IMG/VR virus record: IMGVR_UViG_3300042298_002127
Coordinates: 1 to 38,031 of that record
Reading direction: 5' to 3' (one strand)
Length of the DNA stretch: 38,031 nt
Origin: a virus
The notes beneath the pieces were generated by a model. It was not told the DNA's origin and did no database searches. It was given only the letters and a program-made list of their open reading frames with translations. Positions 5,658-12,575 of this stretch are shown in pieces (position 1 is the first letter of the stretch; the number at the start of each line of letters is the position of its first letter). The position numbers and the translations under genes are program-made.

Positions 5658-7033
5658 TGCTGCATCCTGATTACGCGGCGTTCCTTGCCGGCAAAGCCCC
5701 TAAGCCGCAGGCCGTGGGCATAGAGCCCGGCGCCATGCCGGCGCACCTATTCGATTATCAGGCCGAGTGCGTGGCTTTCGCTCTGCGCCAGGGCCGGGCT
5801 GCGATGTTTCTGGACACCGGCCTTGGCAAGACGCGCATTCAATTGGAGTGGTGCCAGCAAGCCGCCGCCGCCACGAACGGGCGCGCGTTGCTCCTGACGC
5901 CGCTGGCCGTGGCGCGGCAGATCGAGCGCGAGGGGCTGGCGCTGAACTACAACGTCCGCGTGATCCGCAGCCAGGACGAAGCGCGCGACGGCATCAACGT
6001 ATGCAATTACGACCGCCTCGGCGCGCTGGATACGGTGCAGTTCGGCGCGGTATCGCTCGACGAAAGCTCCATTCTTAAGAGCTTTACGGGCGCCACGACA
6101 CGGGCATTGATCGCGTCGTTTGCTGGCCATCGGTTCAAGCTGGCCAGCACGGCAACCCCGGCGCCGAACGATCACATGGAGCTGGGCACGCATTCGGAAT
6201 TTTTGAGCCAAATGCGAAACGTCGAGATGCTGTCGCGATGGTTCATCAACGACACCGCGACGGCCAGCCAACAGTGGCGCATCAAGGGCCACGCGGTTGA
6301 TGCGTTTTGGGATTGGGTGGCCTCGTGGGCGCGGTGCGCCGAGACGCCGGCCGATCTTGGATACGACGCATCCCGCTTTGTGTTGCCTGCGCTTCAGATC
6401 CATCGGCACAAGGCGGCGGGCGACACGCGCGCGCCGGCCGGGATGCTGTTCGCGGGCGACATGAGCGCGACAAACATGCACGCGGTCAAGCGCGAGACGG
6501 CACAGGCCCGCGCCGATGCTGTGGGCGCACTCGTGGCAGCTGAGCCGGGTGAGGCTTGGGTTATCTGGTGCGACAACGACGCCGAAGCCGATGCGCTTAG
6601 GGCGGCGGTTCCTGGGGCCGTGGAGGTGCGGGGATCGCACACGCCAGACCGGAAGGAAGAAGCTTTAGCGGCGTTTGCGGCTGGGGAAGCGCGATACATC
6701 ATCACCAAGCCGAGCGTTGCGGGTATGGGGTTGAACTGGCAGCACGCGGCGCGGATGGCGTTTGTTGGCCGCAGTTTCAGCTACGAGGCATGGTATCAGG
6801 CCGTGCGGCGTTGCTGGCGCTTTGGCCAGACGCGCCCCGTCGATGTGCATCTGATCGTTGCCGAGGGCGAGGACCAGATCGGGCGAGTGATTGACCGCAA
6901 AGCCGGCGACCACGCTACCATGAAGCGCGCGATGGCTGCGGCCATGGCGCGAAGCCGGATCGAGCGGGTGGTTACTCGCGTCCGATATGAACCAAATCAC
7001 GTAGGGAGGATGCCGCAATGGATGACGGCGTGA
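5657..7033 (+). CDS. SF2 (SNF2-like) DNA helicase
   Basis: A 458-residue superfamily 2 helicase. Visible motifs are a Q-like LFDYQ (31-35), Walker A DTGLGKT (53-59), motif II DESS (135-138, in place of DEAD/DEAH), motif III STATPAPN (164-171), motif V KPSVAGMGLNWQ (351-362) and motif VI QAVRRCWRFGQ (381-391). The order and the RxxRxGQ-type motif VI are those of the SNF2-like group, common in phage replication modules. Length is typical for the compact phage form with no extra domain. It sits between regulators and a methyltransferase/nuclease pair; a role in replication, recombination or repair is probable. It overlaps the next gene by 16 bases. Confidence 0.92.
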   Translation: MLHPDYAAFLAGKAPKPQAVGIEPGAMPAHLFDYQAECVAFALRQGRAAMFLDTGLGKTRIQLEWCQQAAAATNGRALLLTPLAVARQIEREGLALNYNVRVIRSQDEARDGINVCNYDRLGALDTVQFGAVSLDESSILKSFTGATTRALIASFAGHRFKLASTATPAPNDHMELGTHSEFLSQMRNVEMLSRWFINDTATASQQWRIKGHAVDAFWDWVASWARCAETPADLGYDASRFVLPALQIHRHKAAGDTRAPAGMLFAGDMSATNMHAVKRETAQARADAVGALVAAEPGEAWVIWCDNDAEADALRAAVPGAVEVRGSHTPDRKEEALAAFAAGEARYIITKPSVAGMGLNWQHAARMAFVGRSFSYEAWYQAVRRCWRFGQTRPVDVHLIVAEGEDQIGRVIDRKAGDHATMKRAMAAAMARSRIERVVTRVRYEPNHVGRMPQWMTA

Positions 7034-7278
7034 AGGTGCCTGTTCCTCAATGGTTGCAGGATGCAGTAAGGCCTAATTTGTATCGTGCCGACAAAAGCGC
7101 GCCGCCGCCGAATAAGCCTGATCCGGTGTCGCAGGAAGTGGCGACCGCGTTTATGGCGGAAATCGTCAAATTGTGTCGGGTTCATGGCGTATGGCTGGCG
7201 CATGAGGATGCTTACGGCGGGTTTATCGTGCAGCGTGAAAACACTGAAGCATGGCTGATGAGGGGGTTTGGAGCATGA
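7018..7278 (+). CDS. Small protein of unknown function
   Basis: An 86-residue protein starting inside the end of the helicase gene, with GGGAGG about 8 bases before the ATG. Residues 45-80 (FMAEIVKLCRVHGVWLAHEDAYGGFIVQ) look like a small alpha/beta fold. Its stop overlaps the methyltransferase start (ATGA), so it is part of the same polycistron. No family was recognised. Confidence 0.75.
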   Translation: MDDGVKVPVPQWLQDAVRPNLYRADKSAPPPNKPDPVSQEVATAFMAEIVKLCRVHGVWLAHEDAYGGFIVQRENTEAWLMRGFGA

Positions 7279-8210
7279 GCGAAATTACATGCTTGAACTC
7301 CGCCCACGGAGAACGATGGACCGCCATCAACGGCGATAGCTGCGATGTGTTGGCGCAGTTGCCCGATGCATCCGTTGGATTCTCTGTCTACTCGCCTCCG
7401 TTCGGCGACCTATTCGTGTATTCCGAGAGCGAATCCGACCTCGGCAATTCCGCGAATGACGCCGAGTTTTTCTTGCATTACGAATTTATCATTCGCCACA
7501 AGCTGCGGGTGACGAAGCCGGGCCGGATGACGGCCGTGCATTGTTCCGACCTGCCCACGCGCAAGTGGAAGGATGGATACATCGGCACAAAGCCGTTCAG
7601 TGATGACATCGTGGCCGCGCATCTCCGCGCCGGATGGACGTTTGTGCGGCGCGTCACTATTTGGCGCGATCCCGTGGTGGAAATGACACGCACGAAAGCG
7701 TTGCATTTGCTGCATAAGCAAATCTTGAAAGACAGCACGTGCTCGTGGCCCGGCACGCCTGACTATCTGCTGATCTTTCGCGCGCCAGGCGAAAACGCCG
7801 AGCCGGTAGGGCACAAGCCGGCCGACTTCCCGGTTGACCTCTGGCAGAAATGGGCCTCGCCGGTCTGGTTCGACATTTCGCAGACGGCGGTTCTGAACAA
7901 CAAGGCCGAGGCATCCAAGTGGGTCGGGGATGCCGTAAGCCTTGACGCCGCGCGAGACGAAGCGGACGAGAGGCATCTGTGCCCGTTGCAACTGCCGCTG
8001 ATCGATCGGGCGGTGACGATGTGGAGCAACCCCGGCGATGTGGTGCTGTCGCCATTCCTCGGCATCGGATCGGAGGGCGTTGTTTCCGTAAAGCGCGGGC
8101 GGCGGTTCTTCGGGTGCGAGTTGAAACCGTCCTACTGGCGCCAGGCCGTGCATGCTTTGGAAGGCGCGGAGCGGGGCGCGGTGGACCTGTTTAGCGTGGC
8201 GGCGGCATGA
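7275..8210 (+). CDS. DNA methyltransferase, beta-class N4-cytosine/N6-adenine type
   Basis: A 311-residue SAM-dependent DNA methylase. The catalytic motif IV SPPF is at 40-43, well before the SAM-binding motif I SPFLGIGSEG at 259-268, the circular order of beta-class enzymes. LCPLQLPLIDR (about 235-245) is motif X-like and FFGCELKPSYW (278-288) motif II-like. SPPY/SPPF more often goes with N4-cytosine enzymes and DPPY with N6-adenine, so the base modified is uncertain. No restriction partner is adjacent, so it is an orphan methylase that could block host restriction or tune promoter activity next to the GcrA-like gene. The start overlaps the upstream stop (ATGA). Confidence 0.92.
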   Translation: MSEITCLNSAHGERWTAINGDSCDVLAQLPDASVGFSVYSPPFGDLFVYSESESDLGNSANDAEFFLHYEFIIRHKLRVTKPGRMTAVHCSDLPTRKWKDGYIGTKPFSDDIVAAHLRAGWTFVRRVTIWRDPVVEMTRTKALHLLHKQILKDSTCSWPGTPDYLLIFRAPGENAEPVGHKPADFPVDLWQKWASPVWFDISQTAVLNNKAEASKWVGDAVSLDAARDEADERHLCPLQLPLIDRAVTMWSNPGDVVLSPFLGIGSEGVVSVKRGRRFFGCELKPSYWRQAVHALEGAERGAVDLFSVAAA

Positions 8211-8698
8211 GACCCGAAGACCGCCTCCAATCCCGCGCGCGCATGCTGCTGAACAGCCATTTGCCGGCGCCGTGCCATTGGTCCAGCGTCGGCCACGAGC
8301 GCAAGCAGACGATGCGACAGGGCCAGATGCAGAAGGCGCGCGGCGTCAAGCGCGGGCTTCCGGATGTGATGATTTGGGCGCCGGGCTATTTCCTCGGCGT
8401 GGAACTGAAAGCGGGGAAGAACACCGCGACGCCAGAACAAGCCGCGTTCGGGCAGGCCATGGCGCGGTTGCAGTTTGGATACGAGGTGGTGCGGAGCGTC
8501 GAACAACTCGGCGAGGCCCTAGAGCGCCACGGCATCCCGTTGGCGCCCGGCTGGCGGCTGGCGGCGATGCACCACGATGCGGCGCTGGACGTGCCCACCA
8601 AGGGCCACAACAAGCCGCCGCGTGCGAGGGCCGCCAAACCCACGGCGCGGGGGTTGGCGAAGTTGGCTAAGGCGCGGGCATCGGGGGTTTTCACATGA
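8207..8698 (+). CDS. VRR-NUC family nuclease
   Basis: A 163-residue protein of the PD-(D/E)xK superfamily, VRR-NUC branch. Catalytic positions are visible: D53 in GLPDV, E66 and K68 in GVELKAG, and Q78 in TPEQ. Phage members of this size act as stand-alone structure-specific endonucleases in replication or recombination. Residues 120-163 form a basic tail rich in alanine, proline and lysine that could bind DNA. Coupled by ATGA to the methyltransferase upstream and to the truncated methylase downstream. Confidence 0.9.
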   Translation: MRPEDRLQSRARMLLNSHLPAPCHWSSVGHERKQTMRQGQMQKARGVKRGLPDVMIWAPGYFLGVELKAGKNTATPEQAAFGQAMARLQFGYEVVRSVEQLGEALERHGIPLAPGWRLAAMHHDAALDVPTKGHNKPPRARAAKPTARGLAKLAKARASGVFT

Positions 8699-8895
8699 TG
8701 ACGATCCTATCCCTGTGCGACTACTCCGGCGCCTGGTCCCAACCCTACGTGGATGCCGGCTATGACGTGGTGCGCGTGGATATCAAGCGCGGGCAGGATA
8801 TCCGCCTGTTTGAAGCTTTGCCCTTCCCTGTGCGGGGTGTTCTGGCCGCGCCGCCTTGCAACGCGTTCACCCCTGTCAACGGGGGAAATGTATGA
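8695..8895 (+). pseudogene. Truncated C5-cytosine methyltransferase, N-terminal stump
   Basis: A 66-residue reading frame. It matches the start of phage C5 DNA methylases as I recall them: ILSLCDYSGAWSQPYVDAGY (motif I region), VVRVDIKRGQDIRL (motif II), and GVLAAPPCNAF with the catalytic Pro-Cys (P54-C55). Everything after motif IV is missing, including the target-recognition domain and the ENV and QRR motifs, so it cannot be a normal enzyme. The stop overlaps the following zinc-ribbon start (ATGA), so the junction has been cleanly fitted into the operon. It may still be translated. Most probably a remnant of gene replacement. Confidence 0.75.
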
Positions 8896-9095
8896 GCCCC
8901 GACTTTATCGAAATGGCCGGTCAAACCATCGGCAACCTCCAAGTCATCGACTACGCGCGCACAGGCAACCACGGCGCGCATTGGGTGGTGATGTGTCTCG
9001 ACTGCAAATCGCAGCAGGTTGAGCGTGGGACAAACCTGCGGAAGGCGCAGAAGCGGGTGGGGTCGCAGATTGTTTGCAAGGGCTGCGGCACATGA
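8892..9095 (+). CDS. Small zinc-ribbon protein
   Basis: A 67-residue protein consisting almost only of a zinc-ribbon domain: GQTIGNLQVIDYA at the start, VVMCLDCKSQQ (CxxC) and VCKGCG (CxxC) at the end. The layout parallels residues 87-137 of the protein at 3989-4879, and both match a domain I recall from phages fused to HNH or HTH units. On its own it probably binds DNA or a protein partner. GGGGG lies about 6 bases before the ATG, and the start overlaps the upstream stop. Confidence 0.8.
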   Translation: MSPDFIEMAGQTIGNLQVIDYARTGNHGAHWVVMCLDCKSQQVERGTNLRKAQKRVGSQIVCKGCGT

Positions 9096-9445
9096 GCGGC
9101 AACCTCAAGATTTCCGGCATGCGCTACGGCTGGGCGATTAAGGTTCCCCCGTCGGAATACAAGCCTAACGGCACGCTGTTCGGGAATTTCGACGGGAACC
9201 GGCCTGCGCGGCATGAGATGTATCCGGTCGGCATCTATGCGCTGTTCCCGACCGAAGCCGAAGCGCGGGCATTCCTGCGGGAGCGTGTCGGGCCATGGCG
9301 GGGCAAGCGCGATTGCCGCGTGGTTCGCGTGCGCGTTGAGGAAACAATAGAGGAAGTCGATCGGTTCCCGAACCCGCCGCATCTGCGATGGAGCAAGAAC
9401 GGCAACCACTACCCGCCGCGTCGGCGTGAGAAGGCGGTGTCATGA
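9092..9445 (+). CDS. Phage protein of unknown function
   Basis: A 117-residue basic protein. Residues 48-70 (IYALFPTEAEARAFLRERVGPW) and the strand VVRVRVEETI suggest a small alpha/beta domain; the tail is rich in arginine, proline and asparagine. Starts and stops overlap the neighbours (ATGA on both sides). No family was recognised. Confidence 0.75.
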   Translation: MSGNLKISGMRYGWAIKVPPSEYKPNGTLFGNFDGNRPARHEMYPVGIYALFPTEAEARAFLRERVGPWRGKRDCRVVRVRVEETIEEVDRFPNPPHLRWSKNGNHYPPRRREKAVS

Positions 9446-9759
9446 TCCACCTCCACCTCTCAATTAACCCCCGCGCCGGCACAATCACCATCCACGGCGA
9501 ACGGTGGACCCTCGCAACCTGGCACAAAGCCGCCGAGGGCCAGATGCACGCCACCACTACGGAGGGCGAGCGGGTGACGCTGGCCATGGGCGAGGAGGTG
9601 TCGAGCCTGACGATCGGCAACACGGGAAGCGCCCGGCGATGGACCATTTGCGAGGTGGTGAAGGACGGGGCGGCGTTCACGGGCGTGGCGCTTGAAGCGC
9701 CGTCCGATGCTTGGCTGGAAGGGTATAACGAGCGGATGGCGGAGAGGGTGAGGGGGTGA
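9442..9759 (+). CDS. Phage protein of unknown function, beta-rich
   Basis: A 105-residue protein of predicted beta strands (IHLHLSINPRAGTITIHGERW; SSLTIGNTGSARRWTICEVV) with a helical end. The ATG overlaps the upstream stop, and the TGA overlaps a GTG start downstream. No catalytic motif or family was recognised. Confidence 0.75.
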   Translation: MIHLHLSINPRAGTITIHGERWTLATWHKAAEGQMHATTTEGERVTLAMGEEVSSLTIGNTGSARRWTICEVVKDGAAFTGVALEAPSDAWLEGYNERMAERVRG

Positions 9760-10136
9760 AACACCGCCTAGACCCCCTCCACCTCCACCACGCGGCGCAG
9801 CGCCTGGGCGATATCGTCGCCACTGGCCAGATGACCGACGCGGACGCATCCGAGACAATCAAGACGTGGCGGGCGGATGGCGTGGACCGGAGCGGGCTGC
9901 AAGCGCGGCTGCATTGGGCGATGCGGGACCAGGCTGAGGCCACGCGGCGCCTGCGGGAGAACGTCGCCACGGCCATACGGTGGGCGGTGCGGCCGTTGAT
10001 CCAAGCGGGCGCCACCAAGGCAGCCATCGAGGAAGCCGCCGGGCAGGCCAACGGCGACGTGCTGACCTGGGAGGAAATCGTGTTGATCCTGCGCAGCGAA
10101 TGGGATGCGGCGCACGGTCGCAGGAGGCGGCGTTGA
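9756..10136 (+). CDS. Helical protein preceding the RepA-like ATPase
   Basis: A 126-residue, almost wholly helical protein with an arginine-rich end (HGRRRRR). It begins at GTG, overlapping the upstream stop as GTGA. It carries ATAIRWAVRPLIQAGATKAAI and DVLTWEEIVLILRSEW but no motif that I can tie to a family. Its position directly before the replicative ATPase, with overlapping stop and start, suggests a replication accessory such as a loader or origin binder; that is inference only. Confidence 0.7.
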   Translation: MKHRLDPLHLHHAAQRLGDIVATGQMTDADASETIKTWRADGVDRSGLQARLHWAMRDQAEATRRLRENVATAIRWAVRPLIQAGATKAAIEEAAGQANGDVLTWEEIVLILRSEWDAAHGRRRRR

Positions 10137-11236
10137 ACCGTATGAGCCGCAACCCCTGGATCGACGCATCACACGTCGCGCGCCCGATTATTCCGTTCTT
10201 GTATTGGCGTGACATCGCCCCGCGCCTTGACGCTGAGGACTTTGTAGAGGGTCTTTTGATTGATGCGGCCATGTCGGTTGTTTATGGCCAGTCTAATAGC
10301 GGCAAAACGTTCTGGTGCGGCGACCTCGCTTGCCACGTAGCCGCCGGCATCCCGTGGAACGGGCGCCAGGTGGAGCATGGCGCCGTGATCTGGCTCGCCA
10401 TGGAAGGCGCTTTCGGCATTTCAAACCGTATCGCCGCATGGCGCGCGGAACATGGCATCACGCACGACGTGCCGCTGGCCGTGGTGCCTGTGGCGTTAAA
10501 CCTGCTCGACCCGGAAGGCGACACAGACCCTCTGATTGAAGCCATCCAAGCCGCCGCTGAAGCCATGGGCGTGCCGGTGCGTCTGATCGTGGTGGATACG
10601 CTCTCCCGCGCCATCGCCGGGGGCAACGAAAACAGCCCGGAGGACATGGGCGCGCTAGTCACGAACGGCACCCGCATCCAGCAGGCCATCAAGGCGCATC
10701 TGATGTGGATTCATCATAGCGGGAAGGACGAGGCGAAGGGCGCACGCGGCCATAGCCTGTTGCGCGCTGCCACGGATACGGAAATTGAAATTAGCGCCGA
10801 AGGCCCCCAGCGCATGGCGCGGGTCACGAAGCAGCGCGAACTGGAATGCGACGGCACGTTCGGGTTTCAGCTTCGCATCGTGGAACTGGGCCAGAACCGG
10901 CGCGGAAAGCCGGTGACTACGTGCGTGGTGGAGCATGAGGGGCAGACCGCTATTCCCGCGCGGAAGAAGGTGGAGGGGCATAGCAAGCGGGCGCTTGAGG
11001 TGCTGTGCCATGTTATCGGTGCAAACGGCCGAACCGGGGAACGGGGGGTGCCAAGTGGGTATCCCAGCATCCCCGAAAAGTGGTGGCGGGATCGGTTCTA
11101 CGACGCCACGCCGGGCGAGCAGGACACGCGGAAGAAGGCATTCGGCCGGGCTTCGCAGTGGTTGGTGGAGCAGCGCATCGTGGGCATGGCCGAGGGGCGA
11201 GTGTGGATTATCAGCTACACGGAAGGCGGGACATGA
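10133..11236 (+). CDS. RepA-like AAA ATPase, probable replicative helicase
   Basis: A RecA-fold ATPase of the RepA/AAA_25 type. Numbering from the ATG at 10142 (364 residues), Walker A GQSNSGKT is at 49-56, an acidic switch AMEGA follows at 86-90, Walker B RLIVVDT is at 147-153, and the family signature HHSGKD plus ARGHSLLRAATDTEIE is at 191-215. Such hexameric ATPases unwind DNA at plasmid and phage origins. I place the start at TTG 10133: GGAGG lies 5 bases before it and it overlaps the upstream stop as TTGA, like other genes here; the ATG at 10142 is 14 bases from that site. The gene ends inside an array of repeats that may be its origin. Confidence 0.9.
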   Translation: MNRMSRNPWIDASHVARPIIPFLYWRDIAPRLDAEDFVEGLLIDAAMSVVYGQSNSGKTFWCGDLACHVAAGIPWNGRQVEHGAVIWLAMEGAFGISNRIAAWRAEHGITHDVPLAVVPVALNLLDPEGDTDPLIEAIQAAAEAMGVPVRLIVVDTLSRAIAGGNENSPEDMGALVTNGTRIQQAIKAHLMWIHHSGKDEAKGARGHSLLRAATDTEIEISAEGPQRMARVTKQRELECDGTFGFQLRIVELGQNRRGKPVTTCVVEHEGQTAIPARKKVEGHSKRALEVLCHVIGANGRTGERGVPSGYPSIPEKWWRDRFYDATPGEQDTRKKAFGRASQWLVEQRIVGMAEGRVWIISYTEGGT

Positions 11237-11384
11237 ACCGGGACATCAAACGGGACATGGGGGTTTTGCGGCGTGTCCCCAAATCGGGACATGGGGGGGG
11301 GGAGACATCCCCCTTTAGGGGGATGTCCCCCCTGTGTCCCGATGGAACGGGGGACGGGACATTTGAGGCGGTGTCCCGTGTCCC
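11228..11384. repeat. Iteron-like GGGACAT/TGTCCC array, candidate replication origin
   Basis: GGGACAT occurs at 11228, 11240, 11252, 11286 and 11356; the inverted form TGTCCC occurs at 11274, 11324, 11335, 11372 and 11379. The first three copies are spaced exactly 12 bases apart. The array includes a run of ten G (11293-11302) and a perfect hairpin (11304-11327). It begins at the last codons of the RepA-like ATPase gene. Repeated binding sites directly beside a replication initiator or helicase gene are the classic layout of an iteron origin. Function is inferred from arrangement. Confidence 0.7.
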
Positions 11385-11457
11385 GCCCACCCCAAACCCC
11401 CGCGCGCGCGCGTTGTGTCCAAACGGGAATAGCGGGGGTGGCGATGGGGTGGCGTGA
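11233..11457 (+). CDS. Doubtful 74-residue reading frame across the repeat array
   Basis: This frame starts with an ATGA overlap on the RepA-like stop, as real genes here do, but nearly all of its sequence is the GGGACAT array. The product is low-complexity and rich in arginine, glycine and proline (MNRDIKRDMGVLRRVPKSGH). I give it low weight; the repeats better explain the sequence. Confidence 0.25.
   Translation: MNRDIKRDMGVLRRVPKSGHGGGETSPFRGMSPLCPDGTGDGTFEAVSRVPPTPNPRARALCPNGNSGGGDGVA
11304..11327. other. Perfect hairpin inside the iteron array
   Basis: Arms GACATCCCCCT and AGGGGGATGTC are exact complements over 11 bases around TT. No run of T follows on either strand, so it is not a standard terminator. 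Its arms contain half-elements of the surrounding repeats. It could extrude as a cruciform or act as a single-strand loading site. Confidence 0.7.
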
Positions 11458-11542
11458 GGTGTTGGCGTTGCATGCCGAGTGCGAAACACTGACGACTGAA
11501 AGCGAGGAAATACCCGCCAAGCTGGGGGCGCTAGGTGGGTAG
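11444..11542 (+). CDS. Possible 32-residue peptide
   Basis: A short frame starting MGWREVLALHAECETL with a GGGGG stretch about 5 bases before the ATG. It follows the repeat array and overlaps the end of the doubtful frame at 11233. The amino-acid composition is ordinary and helical, which slightly favours a real gene. There is no other support. Confidence 0.35.
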   Translation: MGWREVLALHAECETLTTESEEIPAKLGALGG

Positions 11543-11574
11543 CGGCGAGGCGCGCGACGGGCTGTGGCGGTGTC

Positions 11575-11772
11575 CTACGCGGGCGGCGGCGGGTCATCCC
11601 GCATCGCCTGCCTGTGCGCCTCCAGCCGCCGCGCGAGCCACGCGGACACGTCGGGGGGCACGGTGTAGCGGTCGCGCGTCCAATTCATTACCGTTCCAGG
11701 CGGGCGGCCGAGAACCCGCGCGAGGTGGCGCAGGCTCCAGCCGAGTTCGGATAGGGTTTGGACGAGGGTCAT
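11575..11772 (-). CDS. Small helix-turn-helix protein
   Basis: A 65-residue protein. TLVQTLSELGWSLRHLARVL, then GRPPGTVMNWTRDRYTVPPD, fits a short HTH with VMNWTRDR as recognition helix, as in small phage and plasmid regulators. A GAGGA stretch lies about 8-10 bases before the ATG. It lies on the minus strand between the origin-like array and a second leftward gene, so it may regulate replication or the late switch. The proline-rich end (DDPPPPA) is probably disordered. Confidence 0.7.
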   Translation of the reverse strand: MTLVQTLSELGWSLRHLARVLGRPPGTVMNWTRDRYTVPPDVSAWLARRLEAHRQAMRDDPPPPA

Positions 11773-11806
11773 CGGCTCATCCTCGTCTCTCCTCGTTGGG
11801 GTGGGG

Positions 11807-11826
11807 GTGGGGGCCGGAGCCCCCAC
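11807..11826 (-). terminator. Strong hairpin between the two leftward genes
   Basis: GTGGGGGC and GCCCCCAC pair over 8 bases around a CGGA loop (plus-strand reading). It directly follows the stop of the gene at 11832-12068. No T run follows on the minus strand, so it may reduce rather than end read-through, or stabilise the mRNA end. Confidence 0.4.
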
Positions 11827-11831
11827 TTGGG

Positions 11832-12068
11832 TTAGTTCTTCGGCGCGTAGCTGCAAACGGTGGGATCGAACGCGATTTTGCTCATGGGAAAGATGCGGCA
11901 TTCAGTGCCGTCAAACAGCGTGAATACCAGCATCCCGGTGCTGTCGTCCTTGGCAACGGCGGTCACGCGCTTGGCAGTGGGCCAGCGGCGGCCGTTGTTG
12001 AAACTTTGGATCAGATCGCCGGGGCGAATGTTGGAAGCGCGGATAGTTGCGGTGAGCGTGTAGGTCAT
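11832..12068 (-). CDS. Small beta-barrel-like protein of unknown function
   Basis: A 78-residue protein with strands TLTATIRASNIRPGDLIQSF and KRVTAVAKDDSTGMLVFTLF, an arrangement seen in small barrel folds (SH3- or Hint-like: the RPGD turn followed by a strand). GGGAG lies about 9 bases before the ATG. It is the first gene of the two-gene leftward unit and is divergent from the gene at 12167. No function was recognised. Confidence 0.7.
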   Translation of the reverse strand: MTYTLTATIRASNIRPGDLIQSFNNGRRWPTAKRVTAVAKDDSTGMLVFTLFDGTECRIFPMSKIAFDPTVCSYAPKN

Positions 12069-12166
12069 CGTCGTGTCTCCCTCTCTGATAACGGCATCTT
12101 GCCGTCACGCCGCGCCGAAGTCAACGGCAAAATGCAGTCACGCGCGATTTTTCCGGAGGCCCGCCC

Positions 12167-12391
12167 ATGACCCACGACGATGTAATCCGCGCGATGTGCT
12201 GCATGGGCCGCCCCTGCTCCCGCCCAGATGCGTGCGTTGTGATGGACAAATCACGTTCCCACCTTGTAGATTTGCACTCGGCAGCGTCGGCGGTGGCGGA
12301 AATGCACGCCAAGGCGGTGCATGAGGCTTGCGCGGCGACGGTAACCGCGATTCAGCAGGCTTGGCGCGACAGGGGCAGCCATGTTCCCTGA
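12167..12391 (+). CDS. Small cysteine-containing helical protein
   Basis: A 74-residue protein with three early cysteines (MCCMGRPCSRPDAC) and a long helix (SAASAVAEMHAKAVHEACAATVTAIQQAW). GGAGG lies about 7 bases before the ATG. The 98-base gap upstream to the divergent leftward gene should hold its promoter, but I cannot assign one. No family was recognised. Confidence 0.65.
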   Translation: MTHDDVIRAMCCMGRPCSRPDACVVMDKSRSHLVDLHSAASAVAEMHAKAVHEACAATVTAIQQAWRDRGSHVP

Positions 12392-12575
12392 CCTCCCCAA
12401 CGGCGCTCAGATCACCACATGCGCGCGCGGCCTGTGGATTTGGCCAACGTGGCGGGATGGGCAATTGCATTGGGCCGGTCACTCGTGGACGCCGCGCGAT
12501 GGCGACGGCTGCATTTATTGGGGCGCCTGCCCCGACTCTCTGTGGAGGGCTTGGAATGACACACATCCCGCCTGA
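12381..12575 (+). CDS. Small tryptophan-rich protein
   Basis: A 64-residue protein with seven tryptophans (GLWIWPTWRDGQLHWAGHSW), overlapping its upstream neighbour by 11 bases and its downstream neighbour by 20 bases. The upstream ribosome site is a GGGG stretch 5 bases before the ATG. Pattern and overlap are like other compact phage genes, but no homologue comes to mind. Confidence 0.55.
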   Translation: MFPDLPNGAQITTCARGLWIWPTWRDGQLHWAGHSWTPRDGDGCIYWGACPDSLWRAWNDTHPA

